From Symsagittifera roscoffensis (lineage: Eukaryota > Xenacoelomorpha > Acoela > Convolutidae), in NCBI RefSeq assembly GCF_963678635.1, contig NC_087063.1, forward strand, positions 84,989,574 through 85,053,573: a DNA stretch of 64,000 nt, given 5' to 3'. The first letter of the stretch is position 1, and every line of letters starts with the position of its first letter. Both the position numbers and the translations under genes were made by a program. Positions 1-13,900 of this stretch are shown here, piece by piece. Under the pieces are notes generated by a model. It ran no database searches. It saw only the letters and a program-made list of their open reading frames with translations, and was not told where the DNA came from.

Positions 1-1375
1 GTTTATATTGTTCTGATTCAAAATGTGACGCCGCCGCCACCACCAAAGAAATATGTTTTTATTCCCTTGCAAAAGGAAGGGAAATGCTATTGGAATAATT
101 CGTATAACGTTTTAAGCATTGAGAATTGAAACGACTATTCTCATTCAATACGAATAATAACGATTCCTCTCGTAAAGTACGAGCATACGAAACCTTCTTC
201 TCGTAAAATACGATGGTACGAATAAAGAATACTAAGTTAAAAGAAACTTCTCATTTGATACGAAAAGTGGCGTGATTTCCCCATCTGAGTATAAATAGAA
301 GCTCAAAACTACGGGAATTCATTCCAACAACTTCTCTTCTACCACCACCACCACTCTCCTCAACCACCCCAACCCTTCTCTAAAATAATATTCAATCTCA
401 GAGAAAAATATCTCCAATCTCACCGTAAAAAATAAATATTGAGTCAAAAGGCAACTTGCTGTAAATTCATACTAACCTTTTTTTAATAAAATATTTCTCA
501 GCGAATTTTAGATTTACTTTCTAAGATAGAAAGTAGAAAGGACCCTTTATTCCTAGCAAGCGTTTTGTCCGACGTAAATAGTATTGCTAGCGTAATAATA
601 TTAATTTTAGTTAGTACAGGGAAGCTGAAGTGTTTAATGAGCCAAAAACTAGTGAACAAAAAACCAAATTTTCTCGACACCAAGACAAGTTTTTCTGAGA
701 CTGAATTATGCCTGAATGGCTTTTAGTAATAGTAACACATTTTACCCCCCTAAGATTTCTTTTCAGGCGCCTATAATTGCACAAAAAAAAACAATTTTTG
801 TCATATTTCCTCTGCTTCACTTCGTGAATGGTCGGGAAAATAAAATTTCAAGAAAAATGTTTCAAGAAAAATGGTCATTTTGTTCTTTTGTGGAAATCCA
901 TCGAATATCCATTTGATAAGGCTACTAAGTATTAGCAGTTTGGCTTGTTGCTTTTCAAATAAAAAATTGATGTAAAAATAAATTCTGACGATAATTTGTA
1001 AAAATGATTGGAATTAAGCTAATGCAAAATTACAAGAGTAATGACCTGTTTTTAAAAAATTTGAGTAAGAAAGCTAGAGAATTTAATGGATTATAATTTT
1101 TTTACTCGGATAACGATGATTGCTTTTAACCACATGAAAACTATTCAATTTGTAACTTCTATCTGTTTGCTTCTACAGGTCTTCACTTTATTAAAAGAAA
1201 TCAATATGGATAAACTAATCACTAAGAAGAAGATTAGCAACAATACACATTTAAGTAAGGCGGACAATCATTAAATTTTGATTTGATTGGAATGAAAAAC
1301 GAATACAGCAACAAAATCGATTAAATAACTATTATTTTTCCATGTTTCAACTTAGCAAAACAGCATCTGAGTGTG
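1..1375. other. Non-coding DNA 3' of the UVRAG-like gene
   Basis: No convincing coding region. Positions 100-260 hold several short TACGA/TCGTA motifs, including two similar CTCGTAAA..TACGA hairpin-like stretches. A TATA-like box lies near 290, followed by a CT/CCA-rich stretch (about 320-390). This layout resembles a promoter or a solo LTR but nothing recognisable follows. An AATAAA on the minus strand near 1187-1192 could be the polyadenylation signal of the UVRAG-like gene. Confidence 0.4.
289..298 (+). promoter_or_regulatory. Putative TATA box
   Basis: GTATAAATAG, followed about 30 bp later by a CT-rich stretch like a 5' leader. No downstream plus-strand gene is recognised in the next kilobase, so it may belong to an LTR-like remnant. 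Confidence 0.3.
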
Positions 1376-1672
1376 TTATGATGGAAATTCAACGTGGTGT
1401 CCTGTGGTTGTAACATCAGTAACGGAGGAGGGGGAGGACAGTCCATTTTGAGTGGCTGCACTGGAAGACACCAAATCGGATTGCGATGCGACTGATGGTA
1501 ATGAAACTGGACTCCTGGATCTGGAGGTTCTTAGAGCTGCACTCCTAGCCTGTTGCTGCTGCTGCAGTATCTGCTGTCTGTTCTGATAACTGGCAATGGC
1601 AGCAGCACTCGAAATCATCTCGTCTTCTTCTTCCTCTTCTGAGCTGTCTTCATCTTCGTCCCCTTCTTGCTC
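1376..1672 (-). CDS. UVRAG: UVRAG-like exon 9 (C-terminus)
   Basis: Acceptor TTTTAG|GAG at phase 0. Encodes an acidic run (EEEEEDE), a short polyQ stretch (QQILQQQQQ), an RSRSP stretch and a Ser/Thr-rich end; stop TAA at 1376-1378. Low complexity, as expected for the variable UVRAG tail. The assignment depends on the in-phase splice from exon 8. Confidence 0.65.
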   Translation of the reverse strand, partial: EQEGDEDEDSSEEEEEDEMISSAAAIASYQNRQQILQQQQQARSAALRTSRSRSPVSLPSVASQSDLVSSSAATQNGLSSPSSVTDVTTTGHHVEFPS

Positions 1673-4600
1673 CTAAAACAATATCTACATGAGTTAAAGC
1701 TAATCTGATTTTTGACATTTCGTCCATTTCGGTCAACGAATAAATCTCAACAGAGTAGTTCGATCACCCAAAATTGCTCACTTAACGTCAAGAATCATCT
1801 TCAACAAGTAAACCGAGCATCAGCTTAATAAAAAAACCGTAAAAATTGTTTCTAAGGCGTCCTTTGGCTGTTTAGTCAGAGGGCGTCAGAGAGGTGTTTT
1901 CAGTTCCAAAAAGTCCCGTAAACGTCAGAAGCAACTGAAACTTTGGACTCAAAAGTGTCTGTTGGAAAACTAAGAATCTCACCTAGGCCCTCAAACAAAA
2001 TTTTTCCAGCTTGAAAAAGGGTACAAAAAACTACTCAACTAAGAAAAAAAACATGACTCATAATTTAGCATTTAGCGACACAAATTTTGCTGAATTTCCA
2101 GCCAACATCTTTCCACGAGCTTAACAAAGTTTCAAGTTACTTTTATGTGAAAAGAAATTTGCATGCGCGCCTAGCCTATATCCTTAGCTTTCCAACGAAC
2201 ACTTTTAAACCCAAATCGATAAAAAATAGATGGCCTTAAAGCTCTTCAAATTTGTAGAACACTTTATGATCGACAATTTTTTGCTACAGTTAACCCATTT
2301 TGGGAAATCTGATACTTAATTACCGTTTTCAAAATTAGAAGTCGATCACGTTTTTCGTGGCTTTTACATTTTTTGCTTCTCGATAGTGAATTTTGCCTTC
2401 ATTTTAACAAAGGAAACGCACTGAACTTAAAAAGAAATCACAAGTCAAACCGCCCAAAATCAAAACTGAGCCTGAACAAATTTTAAGAAGTTTTCCTGAA
2501 AAAAGAAAAAAAAAATCAGCAAGACCTATATAAAAGTATTCACAACGTTCATTACTCTTAAACACCTCTCTTACGCCCTCTGATCAAATAGCCAAAGGAC
2601 GCTTCGAAACAATTTTTGATCCGGCTAAATTGTAGAAAAATAATAATTTCTGTCATCATAAGTCCAATTTTTAACTCTGGTAAATGAAAAAAAAAAACGG
2701 TACAACCATGACAAAAAATTGTTCATTTCAGCGCTTGAAAACTAAGGTGCAACTTCTATGTCCCGTTTTTCACGAATTTTTTATTTTCTCTGTTCGATCG
2801 TCGAGTTTGCCCTCCTTTTAGCAAAGGAATTGAAGTGAACTTAAAAAGAAATCAAACGTCAAGCCGCGAATATAAATATTAAGCGAGTACAAAATTAGGA
2901 CTTCCTGAAAAAAAAATCGCCAAAACCAATATAAGAGAATTCGCTTCGTTCATTACTCCTAAAAGGCATCCACACTATTTAGCATATTATAAATTACAAT
3001 ATATTAAATCAATATGCGTGTAAATTATGCATTTCAAAAATCTCGCGAAGTAATTCTTTAGAGGATTTTATTATTAGGGTTCTTTTGTTTCATTTGTTAT
3101 AGCGTAGTTCTCAAAGACAAATAGCTTTTTTCGGCTTTCATGATGAATTAAAAGTGCATCAACTGTATAAGCTTATTACTAATCAAATGCCAAAGCACGT
3201 GGGACTAGACTTCTTTTAGCTCTTTTATTTGCGACTTAGGTTGGAAAACCAGTTGCAACGTACTATCACACTACGCTACGTTGGAGTAAAAATTCTAATG
3301 AACATGAACAAAAAACATTGTTTGCTGACAATTGGACATTAAAAAAAATTGCCTCAAGTTCAAGTGGTCCAAAATTAAGTTAAAAAAATTTTGATCAAAA
3401 TCAATTGAACGAAAAACTTCGTTTTCAGATTTTTTAGACAATTTTTCGAAGTCATTTAATTTGATTCCATTTCAAAAAGCCCCTTCTTGAAGGGAATTAA
3501 AAATTACTTTGTGATGATCACATAGAATAAGATGAAATTACACAGATAAGATAGTTACTTTGCATTAAATTGTATATAAAAAAAACTATTTGCTCCACAC
3601 GCGCTTGCCTGAAAGAATGCAGAAGCTCCATTGGCTACTCCTGGGAGTCGAAACTTGACCTCTGCTATGCTATCATTCAAATTATACATCATTGAACTAT
3701 TCTGGTTAGGCTGCTGCTGCGTGGAAAAGTTAGATATGAAAATGTTGGGGTAGGACTTGGTTGCTCCGTTAGGCATGTGTAAGACGTCTCCATTTGCACT
3801 TTGATCACCATTACTGTCGCCCCCCGAGTAAGCATGATTGCCCTGTTGAGGCTGGGACAACATGGCTTCTAGGTCTGCGTCTAGATTACTCTCACTTCCA
3901 TTGTTCGGTCGAACACAGCTGGAGGCTTTGGATGATATTTCTACTGCCGAGAACTTCCTGGCAGCTTCTCTCGTGCTGGGAGATATGCAGAGTTTGGACG
4001 AGGAGTGGTGCTGTTGTTGACTGTGGTGGTGGCTGGGTGCTGAGGTGGAGTCACAGTAGGCCACACTGAGGGAGTCTATGGAGGGGGTGGATGGAAGAAG
4101 ACTTCTTCCCATCGGAACGGAGGAGGAGGCAGTTCGCACCTCAAACACAACTTATCTAATTACTTTACACGACTAGAAAACCATTCAAATTACTATAAAA
4201 ACCAAACATAACTCTTTTATTAGCCATATTTCAGCAAAATCTAAAATTGAATTTTGGCTACATAACACAAGCAAACACGATTAGGCAAAGCCCTTCATTA
4301 ACATAGTTGACATGAGCTGTTCGGCTCCTGTAGGCAAACGGTTGTTGATTACTTGGATTCAGAGCTAAATGAATTTGTATGGTTCTGTTTGCGAACTGTG
4401 ATTAGGTGAAATTTAGCAGGTAAAAAGCATTCGGCAACAAAAACTCAACTGTTTTGCCACATCGTGTGCTTTCTACCGTACCCTGCGCTAACTAGTAGAT
4501 TATAGACGGGCACTGACTGGGTCCGAGGTGAACATTTATTTGTTGTTGCTGTTGTTTATTACCTTTTCGTATGCAGCCTGCAGTCTTCCCCTGTTGGAGA

Positions 4601-4927
4601 GGAACTTGAGGACGGAGCTGAGGTCTCTGAGTGTCTTGTGTATGGTGAAGCAGCCGGAGGTCAGGTTCAACTTGTACCTCAACTGCCCAATGTTCTTGTT
4701 GAGGCAAAAGAGCGCGTGCAGAAACCTTAAAGATATTTACTCTCTAATTATGATTATTACTTTAATTACTACTGCGGCCACAAATGATCATGACAGCCTC
4801 CTCATTGCAAGTGGGTGGCTGGAGAATTTTACAGCTTATAATGAAATGAGGACTAAACATGGCTAAAATTCACTTAATGCTATTCTACCACACTCAGTAT
4901 AACATGAATTCTATCAGGAACAAAAGT

Positions 4928-4971
<44 letters not shown>

Positions 4972-7900
4972 AGTGTGTGGTAGTGGTGTACTTGCCTGAA
5001 GTCGTCCTTGACCCTGAGCTTCCTGTCTAGCACCAGGTCATACTGTCTGTTCTCTCTGTAGTCCTTCAGGTCTATCTGGTTGTCCACTATGTACCACCTG
5101 GAGGGAAATGAGCACATGTCTATCTGGTACCTCAGCACTGTCGCCGACACCTGCAAAACACACACACGTTATAATCATAACAAGGATAGCCGGTGTGGCT
5201 CTGCAAGTAGCACAGCATCTTACCACGATACTCTCAAAAAAAGCATAGAACCCTTTTTCATGTTTTTTTTACTCAAACTTGTGTTGAGGAAGGATTTGAA
5301 GAAAACCTAGAATTTAGGCATAATCGACAGCCATAGTAAAAAAAGACACAATCGGACAAGCCTTTCAGTAAAAAAAAAAAACAAAAAAAAAATTTTATGT
5401 TTTTTTTTTGCAGAAATTGTTTTGAAATTTTGAAGTTTTCTTTCCCAATGATGGGGCTAAAAAACATCCTTAATTTTTTTAAAGGAGTTTAACTCAAGTT
5501 TCAGGAATTATTCTTCGATAAAACGCCTGCTCGCTTGCTTTACTCGCTCGAAAATTGACTGAAACTTGAAAATTTCAAATCGGTTTTTCTCGTCAGTGGA
5601 ACAATTTTTTAAAATTTTTATAGTATCCTTCAAATCACGGCCTCAAGGGCTTTACTATGATATATCACTCCAACCGTTACGATGATTATTTGCTGTAAAT
5701 ATTTATGGTTCAAAAAGATTGAAAGTAAAAAAAGGCCCGTTGTCAGGAAACTTAGAAGTCTGACAATTGACGAAGTACGACTCTAATGAAGAAAAGCCAA
5801 TTGGAGGAATGGCAAAAGAAAAGGACACACCTGCAAAATACAAAAGTTATAATAACCATAAACTAAAAAATATTTGGAAAATTGTGAAAGAGCAAGGTAA
5901 CAAAATAATTGAAAATGTATGAACCTCTTGGACTCTTTTTTGAGCTTCAAAAACTCTTTATGATAGGCACTTATTTCGTAAAATCCTTTTTTATAATCAA
6001 AATATTTATATCATGCAGAGAAAACTTGATCAAGGGCTAATTTTCGAAATCCACTGCACGTTCAGTAAATTAAAGCCCACTTTGGAACTAGTCATTCACA
6101 ATTTTGTGACCTTTTCACTTTTGCTGTTCGATAGTGCAAGTAATCGAAATCCACTGCACGTTCAGTAAATTAAAGCCCACTTTGGAACTAGTCATTCACA
6201 ATTTTGTGACCTTTTCACTTTTGCTGTTCGATAGTGCAAGTAATCGAAATCCACTGCACGTTCAGTAAATTAAAGCCCACTTTGGAACTAGTCATTCACA
6301 ATTTTGTGACCTTTTCACTTTTGCTGTTCGATAGTGCAAGTAATCGAAATCCACTGCACGTTCAGTAAATTAAAGCCCACTTTGGAACTAGTCATTCACA
6401 ATTTTGTGACCTTTTCACTTTTGCTGTTCGATAGTGCAAGTAATCGAAATCCACTGCACGTTCAGTAAATTAAAGCCCACTTTGGAACTAGTCATTCACA
6501 ATTTTGTGACCTTTTCACTTTTGCTGTTCGATAGTGCAAGTAATCGAAATCCACTGCACGTTCAGTAAATTAAAGCCCACTTTGGAACTAGTCATTCACA
6601 ATTTTGTGACCTTTTCACTTTTGCTGTTCGATAGTGCAAGTAATCGAAATCCACTGCACGTTCAGTAAATTAAAGCCCACTTTGGAACTAGTCATTCACA
6701 ATTTTGTGACCTTTTCACTTTTGCTGTTCGATAGTGCAAGTAATCGAAATCCACTGCACGTTCAGTAAATTAAAGCCCACTTTGGAACTAGTCATTCACA
6801 ATTTTGTGACCTTTTCACTTTTGCTGTTCGATAGTGCAAGTAATCGAAATCCACTGCACGTTCAGTAAATTAAAGCCCACTTTGGAACTAGTCATTCACA
6901 ATTTTGTGACCTTTTCACTTTTGCTGTTCGATAGTGCAAGTAATCGAAATCCACTGCACGTTCAGTAAATTAAAGCCCACTTTGGAACTAGTCATTCACA
7001 ATTTTGTGACCTTTTCACTTTTGCTGTTCGATAGTGCAAGTAATCGAAATCCACTGCACGTTCAGTAAATTAAAGCCCACTTTGGAACTAGTCATTCACA
7101 ATTTTGTGACCTTTTCACTTTTGCTGTTCGATAGTGCAAGTAATCGAAATCCACTGCACGTTCAGTAAATTAAAGCCCACTTTGGAACTAGTCATTCACA
7201 ATTTTGTGACCTTTTCACTTTTGCTGTTCGATAGTGCAAGTAATCGAAATCCACTGCACGTTCAGTAAATTAAAGCCCACTTTGGAACTAGTCATTCACA
7301 ATTTTGTGACCTTTTCACTTTTGCTGTTCGATAGTGCAAGTAATCGAAATCCACTGCACGTTCAGTAAATTAAAGCCCACTTTGGAACTAGTCATTCACA
7401 ATTTTGTGACCTTTTCACTTTTGCTGTTCGATAGTGCAAGTAATCGAAATCCACTGCACGTTCAGTAAATTAAAGCCCACTTTGGAACTAGTCATTCACA
7501 ATTTTGTGACCTTTTCACTTTTGCTGTTCGATAGTGCAAGTAATCGAAATCCACTGCACGTTCAGTAAATTAAAGCCCACTTTGGAACTATTCATTCACA
7601 ATTTTGTGACCTTTTCACTTTTGCTGTTCGATAGTGCAAGTAATCGAAATCCACTGCACGTTCAGTAAATTAAAGCCCACTTTGGAACTAGTCATTCACA
7701 ATTTTGTGACCTTTTCACTTTTGCTGTTCGATAGTGCAAGTAATCGAAATCCACTGCACGTTCAGTAAATTAAAGCCCACTTTGGAACTAGTCATTCACA
7801 ATTTTGTGACCTTTTCACTTTTGCTGTTCGATAGTGCAAGTAATCGAAATCCACTGCACGTTCAGTAAATTAAAGCCCACTTTGGAACTAGTCATTCACA

Positions 7901-10900
7901 ATTTTGTGACCTTTTCACTTTTGCTGTTCGATAGTGCAAGTAATCGAAATCCACTGCACGTTCAGTAAATTAAAGCCCACTTTGGAACTAGTCATTCACA
8001 ATTTTGTGACCTTTTCACTTTTGCTGTTCGATAGTGCAAGTAATCGAAATCCACTGCACGTTCAGTAAATTAAAGCCCACTTTGGAACTAGTCATTCACA
8101 ATTTTGTGACCTTTTCACTTTTGCTGTTCGATAGTGCAAGTAATCGAAATCCACTGCACGTTCAGTAAATTAAAGCCCACTTTGGAACTAGTCATTCACA
8201 ATTTTGTGACCTTTTCACTTTTGCTGTTCGATAGTGCAAGTAATCGAAATCCACTGCACGTTCAGTAAATTAAAGCCCACTTTGGAACTAGTCATTCACA
8301 ATTTTGTGACCTTTTCACTTTTGCTGTTCGATAGTGCAAGTAATCGAAATCCACTGCACGTTCAGTAAATTAAAGCCCACTTTGGAACTAGTCATTCACA
8401 ATTTTGTGACCTTTTCACTTTTGCTGTTCGATAGTGCAAGTAATCGAAATCCACTGCACGTTCAGTAAATTAAAGCCCACTTTGGAACTAGTCATTCACA
8501 ATTTTGTGACCTTTTCACTTTTGCTGTTCGATAGTGCAAGTAATCGAAATCCACTGCACGTTCAGTAAATTAAAGCCCACTTTGGAACTAGTCATTCACA
8601 ATTTTGTGACCTTTTCACTTTTGCTGTTCGATAGTGCAAGTAATCGAAATCCACTGCACGTTCAGTAAATTAAAGCCCACTTTGGAACTAGTCATTCACA
8701 ATTTTGTGACCTTTTCACTTTTGCTGTTCGATAGTGCAAGTAATCGAAATCCACTGCACGTTCAGTAAATTAAAGCCCACTTTGGAACTAGTCATTCACA
8801 ATTTTGTGACCTTTTCACTTTTGCTGTTCGATAGTGCAAGTAATCGAAATCCACTGCACGTTCAGTAAATTAAAGCCCACTTTGGAACTAGTCATTCACA
8901 ATTTTGTGACCTTTTCACTTTTGCTGTTCGATAGTGCAAGTAATCGAAATCCACTGCACGTTCAGTAAATTAAAGCCCACTTTGGAACTAGTCATTCACA
9001 ATTTTGTGACCTTTTCACTTTTGCTGTTCGATAGTGCAAGTAATCGAAATCCACTGCACGTTCAGTAAATTAAAGCCCACTTTGGAACTAGTCATTCACA
9101 ATTTTGTGACCTTTTCACTTTTGCTGTTCGATAGTGCAAGTAATCGAAATCCACTGCACGTTCAGTAAATTAAAGCCCACTTTGGAACTAGTCATTCACA
9201 ATTTTGTGACCTTTTCACTTTTGCTGTTCGATAGTGCAAGTAATCGAAATCCACTGCACGTTCAGTAAATTAAAGCCCACTTTGGAACTAGTCATTCACA
9301 ATTTTGTGACCTTTTCACTTTTGCTGTTCGATAGTGCAAGTAATCGAAATCCACTGCACGTTCAGTAAATTAAAGCCCACTTTGGAACTAGTCATTCACA
9401 ATTTTGTGACCTTTTCACTTTTGCTGTTCGATAGTGCAAGTAATCGAAATCCACTGCACGTTCAGTAAATTAAAGCCCACTTTGGAACTAGTCATTCACA
9501 ATTTTGTGACCTTTTCACTTTTGCTGTTCGATAGTGCAAGTAATCGAAATCCACTGCACGTTCAGTAAATTAAAGCCCACTTTGGAACTAGTCATTCACA
9601 ATTTTGTGACCTTTTCACTTTTGCTGTTCGATAGTGCAAGTAATCGAAATCCACTGCACGTTCAGTAAATTAAAGCCCACTTTGGAACTAGTCATTCACA
9701 ATTTTGTGACCTTTTCACTTTTGCTGTTCGATAGTGCAAGTAATCGAAATCCACTGCACGTTCAGTAAATTAAAGCCCACTTTGGAACTAGTCATTCACA
9801 ATTTTGTGACCTTTTCACTTTTGCTGTTCGATAGTGCAAGTAATCGAAATCCACTGCACGTTCAGTAAATTAAAGCCCACTTTGGAACTAGTCATTCACA
9901 ATTTTGTGACCTTTTCACTTTTGCTGTTCGATAGTGCAAGTAATCGAAATCCACTGCACGTTCAGTAAATTAAAGCCCACTTTGGAACTAGTCATTCACA
10001 ATTTTGTGACCTTTTCACTTTTGCTGTTCGATAGTGCAAGTAATCGAAATCCACTGCACGTTCAGTAAATTAAAGCCCACTTTGGAACTAGTCATTCACA
10101 ATTTTGTGACCTTTTCACTTTTGCTGTTCGATAGTGCAAGTAATCGAAATCCACTGCACGTTCAGTAAATTAAAGCCCACTTTGGAACTAGTCATTCACA
10201 ATTTTGTGACCTTTTCACTTTTGCTGTTCGATAGTGCAAGTAATCGAAATCCACTGCACGTTCAGTAAATTAAAGCCCACTTTGGAACTAGTCATTCACA
10301 ATTTTGTGACCTTTTCACTTTTGCTGTTCGATAGTGCAAGTAATCGAAATCCACTGCACGTTCAGTAAATTAAAGCCCACTTTGGAACTAGTCATTCACA
10401 ATTTTGTGACCTTTTCACTTTTGCTGTTCGATAGTGCAAGTAATCGAAATCCACTGCACGTTCAGTAAATTAAAGCCCACTTTGGAACTAGTCATTCACA
10501 ATTTTGTGACCTTTTCACTTTTGCTGTTCGATAGTGCAAGTAATCGAAATCCACTGCACGTTCAGTAAATTAAAGCCCACTTTGGAACTAGTCATTCACA
10601 ATTTTGTGACCTTTTCACTTTTGCTGTTCGATAGTGCAAGTAATCGAAATCCACTGCACGTTCAGTAAATTAAAGCCCACTTTGGAACTAGTCATTCACA
10701 ATTTTGTGACCTTTTCACTTTTGCTGTTCGATAGTGCAAGTAATCGAAATCCACTGCACGTTCAGTAAATTAAAGCCCACTTTGGAACTAGTCATTCACA
10801 ATTTTGTGACCTTTTCACTTTTGCTGTTCGATAGTGCAAGTAATCGAAATCCACTGCACGTTCAGTAAATTAAAGCCCACTTTGGAACTAGTCATTCACA

Positions 10901-13900
10901 ATTTTGTGACCTTTTCACTTTTGCTGTTCGATAGTGCAAGTAATCGAAATCCACTGCACGTTCAGTAAATTAAAGCCCACTTTGGAACTAGTCATTCACA
11001 ATTTTGTGACCTTTTCACTTTTGCTGTTCGATAGTGCAAGTAATCGAAATCCACTGCACGTTCAGTAAATTAAAGCCCACTTTGGAACTAGTCATTCACA
11101 ATTTTGTGACCTTTTCACTTTTGCTGTTCGATAGTGCAAGTAATCGAAATCCACTGCACGTTCAGTAAATTAAAGCCCACTTTGGAACTAGTCATTCACA
11201 ATTTTGTGACCTTTTCACTTTTGCTGTTCGATAGTGCAAGTAATCGAAATCCACTGCACGTTCAGTAAATTAAAGCCCACTTTGGAACTAGTCATTCACA
11301 ATTTTGTGACCTTTTCACTTTTGCTGTTCGATAGTGCAAGTAATCGAAATCCACTGCACGTTCAGTAAATTAAAGCCCACTTTGGAACTAGTCATTCACA
11401 ATTTTGTGACCTTTTCACTTTTGCTGTTCGATAGTGCAAGTAATCGAAATCCACTGCACGTTCAGTAAATTAAAGCCCACTTTGGAACTAGTCATTCACA
11501 ATTTTGTGACCTTTTCACTTTTGCTGTTCGATAGTGCAAGTAATCGAAATCCACTGCACGTTCAGTAAATTAAAGCCCACTTTGGAACTAGTCATTCACA
11601 ATTTTGTGACCTTTTCACTTTTGCTGTTCGATAGTGCAAGTAATCGAAATCCACTGCACGTTCAGTAAATTAAAGCCCACTTTGGAACTAGTCATTCACA
11701 ATTTTGTGACCTTTTCACTTTTGCTGTTCGATAGTGCAAGTAATCGAAATCCACTGCACGTTCAGTAAATTAAAGCCCACTTTGGAACTAGTCATTCACA
11801 ATTTTGTGACCTTTTCACTTTTGCTGTTCGATAGTGCAAGTAATCGAAATCCACTGCACGTTCAGTAAATTAAAGCCCACTTTGGAACTAGTCATTCACA
11901 ATTTTGTGACCTTTTCACTTTTGCTGTTCGATAGTGCAAGTAATCGAAATCCACTGCACGTTCAGTAAATTAAAGCCCACTTTGGAACTAGTCATTCACA
12001 ATTTTGTGACCTTTTCACTTTTGCTGTTCGATAGTGCAAGTAATCGAAATCCACTGCACGTTCAGTAAATTAAAGCCCACTTTGGAACTAGTCATTCACA
12101 ATTTTGTGACCTTTTCACTTTTGCTGTTCGATAGTGCAAGTAATCGAAATCCACTGCACGTTCAGTAAATTAAAGCCCACTTTGGAACTAGTCATTCACA
12201 ATTTTGTGACCTTTTCACTTTTGCTGTTCGATAGTGCAAGTAATCGAAATCCACTGCACGTTCAGTAAATTAAAGCCCACTTTGGAACTAGTCATTCACA
12301 ATTTTGTGACCTTTTCACTTTTGCTGTTCGATAGTGCAAGTAATCGAAATCCACTGCACGTTCAGTAAATTAAAGCCCACTTTGGAACTAGTCATTCACA
12401 ATTTTGTGACCTTTTCACTTTTGCTGTTCGATAGTGCAAGTAATCGAAATCCACTGCACGTTCAGTAAATTAAAGCCCACTTTGGAACTAGTCATTCACA
12501 ATTTTGTGACCTTTTCACTTTTGCTGTTCGATAGTGCAAGTAATCGAAATCCACTGCACGTTCAGTAAATTAAAGCCCACTTTGGAACTAGTCATTCACA
12601 ATTTTGTGACCTTTTCACTTTTGCTGTTCGATAGTGCAAGTAAGCTTGAAAAGAAATCAAAGTACAAACCGCAAAAAGTCAAATTTGAGCGAGAACTATT
12701 TTTAAACATTTATATTATAAAAATAAGACCTTTATAAAAGTCTTTACCACGTTCAATGGCTCTTAAATAGGTTCTGGCAAGATCCAAACCAAGGACCATT
12801 GCCTTTAACTCCAGACCAAGTGTCGAAAAAGCTATAAGACTTGGCTTTAATATCATAGCCAACAGACAGATGAAAAATAGTTGGTGGAAAAAACACATTA
12901 CGTCGAAGCTCTTTCCATTTTAATAATATTTTATAATTGACTCTTTTTCGCTTCAGTTGAGCCAATTTTAAAAAATTACATGAAACGAAATTTAATTCGC
13001 TGAGAAAAAAAAATCAAATTCCACTTTAAAAAAATGAATTTGAACTGAGCTCAAAAATAAAAAATCAAGCTCAACCTATTGCATGATAGATAATAAACTA
13101 ACCCGAAATATTTTAAAGCTAATTTTAAGACTTTTTCTTGAGAAAACAAACATAGCTAACAGACAGTTGGAAAAAACTCAAAAGACGCAATTACAGTTTT
13201 TTTGAAAAAGTATCGAATTTAAAAAATAGATGCCCTAAAACCTCTTTGAATTTCTAAAATCAATTTATGACAGGCACTTTTTCACTAAAATAGACACAAT
13301 TCGAGAAAACTGGATCAATAGTAAACTTTCTATTTCGCTGGAAAATCTGAAAATTAAATTCCACTTTCAAAACTAGAAGTCGATCGCGTTTTCCGTCACC
13401 TTTACATTTTTGTTGTTTGATCGTGGAGTTTGCTTTCCTTTAAACAAGGGAAATGAACTGAACTTGAAAAGAAATCAAAAGTCAAACCGCGAAAAAATGA
13501 ATTTCAGCCTGAATAAATTTAAGGACTTTTCCTGAAAAAAAAAACAAAAAATCATCGCGACCTATATAAGAAAAAGAACTACGTTCATCGACTCTTAGAA
13601 AAACTCCAATACATCAGGTTGTTCTGTACAACTAATAATAATAGTAAAATTTTGTTACTAAGCATTGCAGATGATCTATCAAAAGCTGCAAATCCAGTCG
13701 AAGGATTGTCAGTTTCTTTTGTTTCTCCATATCATTCGAGGCTGAGATAAATGCAGTAGCGTGGCGAAACGAAATGGGGCAATTGCCCCTTCCCCTCAAT
13801 TCTGGGTGCTAAATTTTTCCCAAAGGGCTTCTCCTTTCGTATAATTTTACGAGATCCATTTTTGACTGGCATACATCAAACATTTTCTCCAAAGACGCCA

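Noticed and set aside
6045-12644. CRISPR-like or coding interpretation of the 100-bp array
   Set aside because: There are no variable spacers: the whole 100-bp unit is constant. The context is an animal intron and no long frame runs through the units.
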